Assembly: GCF_034479375.1 (NCBI RefSeq)
Contig: NZ_CP140155.1
Span: forward strand, 3,038,001 to 3,102,000
DNA: 64,000 bases
Reading direction: 5' to 3'
Origin: Rhodopseudomonas palustris
Lineage (GTDB): Bacteria > Pseudomonadota > Alphaproteobacteria > Rhizobiales > Xanthobacteraceae
Shown: positions 61,311 through 64,000 of the stretch, in pieces
How the letters are laid out: each line of letters opens with the position of its first letter
How positions within the stretch are numbered: the first letter of the stretch is position 1
Program-made: the position numbers and the translations under genes
Notes under the pieces: generated by a model
The model's input: only the letters and a program-made list of their open reading frames with translations
Told to the model about the DNA's origin: nothing
Databases searched by the model: none

Positions 61311-62292
61311 GGTAGTCCTCCATTCCGGTAGCCAGGAAACAGGCGGCCTCGTGGCCGGCCCCCTGATGGATCAAAGCCGGATGCTCGACGTGGCAACGCT
61401 CGAAAACCAGCGGACAGCGGTTGGCGAAGGCGCAGCCTTTCGGACGATCGGACAATCCCGGCACGGTTCCGGGAATCTCGACGAGCCGGCGACGACGTTC
61501 GTCGCCCGGCTTCGGCGTCGCGCCGATCAGACCTCGCGTGTAGGGATGGCGCGGATCGTCGAACAGCGCGTCGACCGGCGCCTCCTCGGCCTTCTTGCCC
61601 GAATACATCACGGTGACGCGGTCGGCGACATCGGCGATCACCCCGAGATCGTGAGTGATGAAGATCATCCCCATCCGGGATTCGCGCTGGATGTCCTTGA
61701 GCAGTTCGATGATCTGGGCCTGGATGGTGACGTCGAGCGCCGTGGTCGGTTCATCGGCGATCAGCAGCTTCGGCTCGCACGCGATCGCCATGGCGATGAC
61801 GACGCGCTGGTTCATGCCGCCGGACAATTCGTGCGGATAGGCGTCGAGGCGACGCCTCGCGTCCGGAATGTGCACCCGGTCCAACAGCTCCAGCGACCGC
61901 TTTTCCGCGGCGCGTCGATCCAGCTTGAAGTGGCGGCGAAGCACCTCGGCGAGCTGATAGCCGACGGTGTAGACCGGGTTCAGCGAGCTCATCGGGTCCT
62001 GGAAGATGATCCCGATCTCACGTCCCCGCACCGCCTGCATCCTGGTGTCGCTCAACCTGGTGAGATCGCGGCCTTCCAGCAGGATGGCGCCGCCGGTGAC
62101 TTTTGCGGGCGGCATCGGCAGCAGCCCCATGATCGCCAGCGACGTCATCGATTTGCCGCAGCCGGACTCGCCGACCAGACCGAGCGTCTCGCCGTGTTCG
62201 ACGGTGAGGGAAAAGCGGTCGATCGCACGCAGCACGCCGCGCCGCGTGAACAGATCGACTTCGAGATCGCGAATTTCCAGCAGCGCCGCCAT
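61288..62292 (-). CDS. Oligopeptide/dipeptide ABC transporter ATPase (DppD/OppD type)
   Basis: 334 residues. Walker [17 protein letters not shown], signature [15 protein letters not shown], Walker [14 protein letters not shown]-loop ITHDLG, and C-terminal [15 protein letters not shown] cluster. Partner of the following ATPase; both serve DppB/DppC. Confidence 0.93.
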   Translation of the reverse strand: MAALLEIRDLEVDLFTRRGVLRAIDRFSLTVEHGETLGLVGESGCGKSMTSLAIMGLLPMPPAKVTGGAILLEGRDLTRLSDTRMQAVRGREIGIIFQDPMSSLNPVYTVGYQLAEVLRRHFKLDRRAAEKRSLELLDRVHIPDARRRLDAYPHELSGGMNQRVVIAMAIACEPKLLIADEPTTALDVTIQAQIIELLKDIQRESRMGMIFITHDLGVIADVADRVTVMYSGKKAEEAPVDALFDDPRHPYTRGLIGATPKPGDERRRRLVEIPGTVPGLSDRPKGCAFANRCPLVFERCHVEHPALIHQGAGHEAACFLATGMEDYHVASVGA

Positions 62293-62293
62293 C

Positions 62294-63151
62294 TCAGCGG
62301 TCCCTCAGCTTGGGATTGAGCGCGTCGTTCAGACCATCGCCGATCAGGTTCATCGCCAGCACCGTGAGCATGATCGCAACGCCGGGGATCGCGCAGATGT
62401 ACCAGGAGCGGCGGATCAGCGTGCGGCCATCGCCGATCAGCGCGCCCCAGCTCGCGACGTTGGGATCGCCGAGACCGAGAAACGAGATCGCGCTCTCGAA
62501 CAGGATCGAGCTGCCGATGATCACCGAGGCGAGCACGATAACCGGCGGGATCGCATTGGGCAGGATTTCGCCCGCCATGATCCTGATGTTGCTCATGCCC
62601 ATCGAACGGCACGCCAACACGAATTCGCGGTTCTTCAGCGTCAGGAATTCGGCCCGCGTCAGCCGGGCGATGCCGGGCCACATCGTGACGCCGATCGCCA
62701 TCGTGATGTTGTCGATGGTCTGTCCCAGGATCGCGACGACGGTCATGATCAGCAGGATGTTCGGGACCGTTTGAAACAGTTCGGTGATCCGGGTCAGGAT
62801 CTCGTCGATCCAGCCGCCGAACCATGCCGCGGCGGCTCCGATGACGACGCCGATGACGGTCGCGGTCAGGGCCGCGACGATGCCGATCATCAGCGTCGTG
62901 CGAGCACCGTAGGCCACCATCGCGAGAATGTTGCGGCCAATCGAGTCGGTTCCGAGCGGGAAGCGCGGATTGGTGAACGGCCATACCTCCGGCCGCGAAA
63001 CGATGCGCAGCGGACTCTGTTCGATCAGCCAGGGCGCGGCGAGAGCGAGCGCCAACACCACGACGAGGATGATGATTCCGAGCAGCGCGCCGCGGTTGCG
63101 GGCGAAACGCACGGCGAACTCGGCAAAAGCGGATCGATCTTTCATGTTCAT
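62294..63151 (-). CDS. Peptide ABC transporter permease (DppC type)
   Basis: 285 residues, with an N-terminal helix (NRGALLGIIILVVVLALALA), then LGTDSIGRNILAMVAYGART and the EAA loop ACRSMGMSNIRIMAGEILPN, typical of DppC/OppC. 1 nt before the DppD-type gene and overlapping the DppB-type stop by 4 nt. Confidence 0.93.
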   Translation of the reverse strand: MNMKDRSAFAEFAVRFARNRGALLGIIILVVVLALALAAPWLIEQSPLRIVSRPEVWPFTNPRFPLGTDSIGRNILAMVAYGARTTLMIGIVAALTATVIGVVIGAAAAWFGGWIDEILTRITELFQTVPNILLIMTVVAILGQTIDNITMAIGVTMWPGIARLTRAEFLTLKNREFVLACRSMGMSNIRIMAGEILPNAIPPVIVLASVIIGSSILFESAISFLGLGDPNVASWGALIGDGRTLIRRSWYICAIPGVAIMLTVLAMNLIGDGLNDALNPKLRDR

Positions 63152-64000
63152 CGGCTCCGGATTCGCGGATCAAGCCGGTAGTAGGCAAGATCGACCAGCA
63201 GATTGGCGACGGCGACGACGACCGCCGACAGAACGAAGACGCCCAGCACGACTGGGTAATTGCGGCTCATCACGCTGTCGAGCATCAGGCTGCCGATGCC
63301 CGGCCAGGAGAACACCGCCTCGATCACCACCGAGCCGCCGAGCACGGTCCCGAGCTGCAGGCCGAACAGCGTGACGACCGGCAGCAGCGCGTTGCGGAAG
63401 ACGTGGGCCAGGATCACGCGGGTCTTGCTGAGGCCCTTGGCGCGCGCGGTTCGAACGAAGTCGAGCGAGAACACCTCGAGCATCGAGGCCCGCATCACCC
63501 GGGTGTAGATCGCGGCGTAGAACAGGCCGAGCGACAGCGCTGGCAGGATGAGGTGGCGGATCACGTCGAGCACATGGCCGGCCGGCCCGAACTGCCCACC
63601 GATTGTCGTCATGCCGCCGACCGGCAGCCAATCGAGATGCACGGCGAAGAAGATGATCAGCATGATCCCGAGCCAGAACGTCGGCGCGGCGAAGAAAAAC
63701 ACCGCGGCCAGCGAGATCACCACGTCCCAGGCCGTGTTGACCTTCACCGACGCGATGACGCCGGCGATCATTCCGAGTGTCACCGCCACCCCGAGCGACG
63801 TCAGCATCAGCAGTAGCGTCGAGGGCAGCTGCGCAATGATGATGTCGAACACCGGCGCGTTCTGGCGATACGAATAGCCGAGGTCGAAGCTGAACACCGA
63901 CCAGGTGTAGCGCAGCAGCTGCACGATCGCCGGTTGATCGAGGCCGTACAGCTGCTTGAGATGCTGCAACGTCGCCGGGTCGGTGACCTGCTGCTCGGAC
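63148..64000 (-). CDS. Peptide ABC transporter permease (DppB type), 5' end beyond the window
   Basis: At least 284 residues to the window edge; translation continues upstream as SEQQVTDPATLQHLKQLYGL, so the TTG at 63969 is not the start. LLRYTWSVFSFDLGYSYRQN, the DIIIAQLPSTLLLMLTSLGV segment, and the EAA loop TARAKGLSKTRVILAHVFRN are DppB marks. The substrate-binding protein must lie outside the window. Confidence 0.92.
   Translation of the reverse strand, partial: SEQQVTDPATLQHLKQLYGLDQPAIVQLLRYTWSVFSFDLGYSYRQNAPVFDIIIAQLPSTLLLMLTSLGVAVTLGMIAGVIASVKVNTAWDVVISLAAVFFFAAPTFWLGIMLIIFFAVHLDWLPVGGMTTIGGQFGPAGHVLDVIRHLILPALSLGLFYAAIYTRVMRASMLEVFSLDFVRTARAKGLSKTRVILAHVFRNALLPVVTLFGLQLGTVLGGSVVIEAVFSWPGIGSLMLDSVMSRNYPVVLGVFVLSAVVVAVANLLVDLAYYRLDPRIRSR

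Noticed and set aside
1..64000. CRISPR array, rRNA or tRNA genes, riboswitch
   Set aside because: Reading the window I saw no regular spacer repeats, no rRNA sequence, no cloverleaf with a CCA-type end and no known riboswitch core; a covariance-model scan could still find a weak one.

Overview
The window is high-GC DNA with dense, tightly overlapping operons (many ATGA, GTGA or TGATG stop/start overlaps). Gene content and the style of the intergenic palindromes suggest an alphaproteobacterium close to Rhodopseudomonas/Bradyrhizobium; this is inference, because no rRNA or other phylogenetic marker is present. I saw no rRNA, tRNA or CRISPR array.

Region 1 (1-10397) is a phosphonate locus. It holds the end of phnD, two permeases phnE1-phnE2, a GntR-type regulator phnF on the minus strand, and a divergent C-P lyase operon phnGHIJKLMN. 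The last phn gene is translationally coupled to an FMN-binding PPOX-family gene. The phnF-phnG gap carries a Pho-box-like direct repeat and a perfect 12-bp inverted repeat.

Region 2 (10690-13912) is an arsenate-resistance operon: an ArsR-ArsC fusion protein, an ars-type glyceraldehyde-3-phosphate dehydrogenase and the 1-arseno-3-phosphoglycerate exporter ArsJ. Its promoter has a perfect 15-bp palindrome and a second Pho-box-like repeat, which ties arsenate defence to phosphate starvation.

Region 3 (14031-45640) is the most interesting part: about 31 kb of F420 biosynthesis plus an apparent F420-dependent catabolic system. A minus-strand run of 15 genes (29415 to 14907, then an IclR gene) encodes an M24 peptidase-like hydrolase, a threonine-synthase-like PLP enzyme, a tripartite tricarboxylate transporter, a CoxSMLG-type molybdenum hydroxylase, two LLM-class oxidoreductases, a flavin reductase, an F420:NADP reductase, and CofE and CofD. 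A second minus-strand unit encodes CofC and a fused CofG-CofH (FbiC). A divergent plus-strand unit encodes a branched-chain-amino-acid-type ABC transporter, HyuA/HyuB (hydantoinase/oxoprolinase family) and a second LLM pair paralogous to the first. A third unit encodes a threonine-aldolase-like PLP enzyme and the periplasmic binding protein. Two paralogous IclR regulators lie in the region. All four transcription-unit starts carry one 25-bp motif of fixed architecture, and a weaker copy overlaps the second iclR start. The most economical reading is a single IclR-controlled regulon that makes its own F420 and uses it to take up and dismantle an unidentified nitrogen-containing, probably cyclic amide or amino-acid-like compound.

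Region 4 (about 45.7-57.7 kb) is an accessory island. It contains an orphan AlpA regulator, a NarX/NarL-type two-component pair whose kinase has a large nidogen-like extracytoplasmic domain, and about eight small genes for exported, mostly cysteine-containing proteins, two of them lectin-like (SUEL-like and ricin-B-like). IS5- and IS3-family remnants are scattered through it.

Region 5 (57983-64000) is a minus-strand operon with a Dpp/Opp-type peptide ABC transporter (the first permease runs off the window), an acyl-CoA-synthetase-family AMP ligase and a short-chain dehydrogenase.
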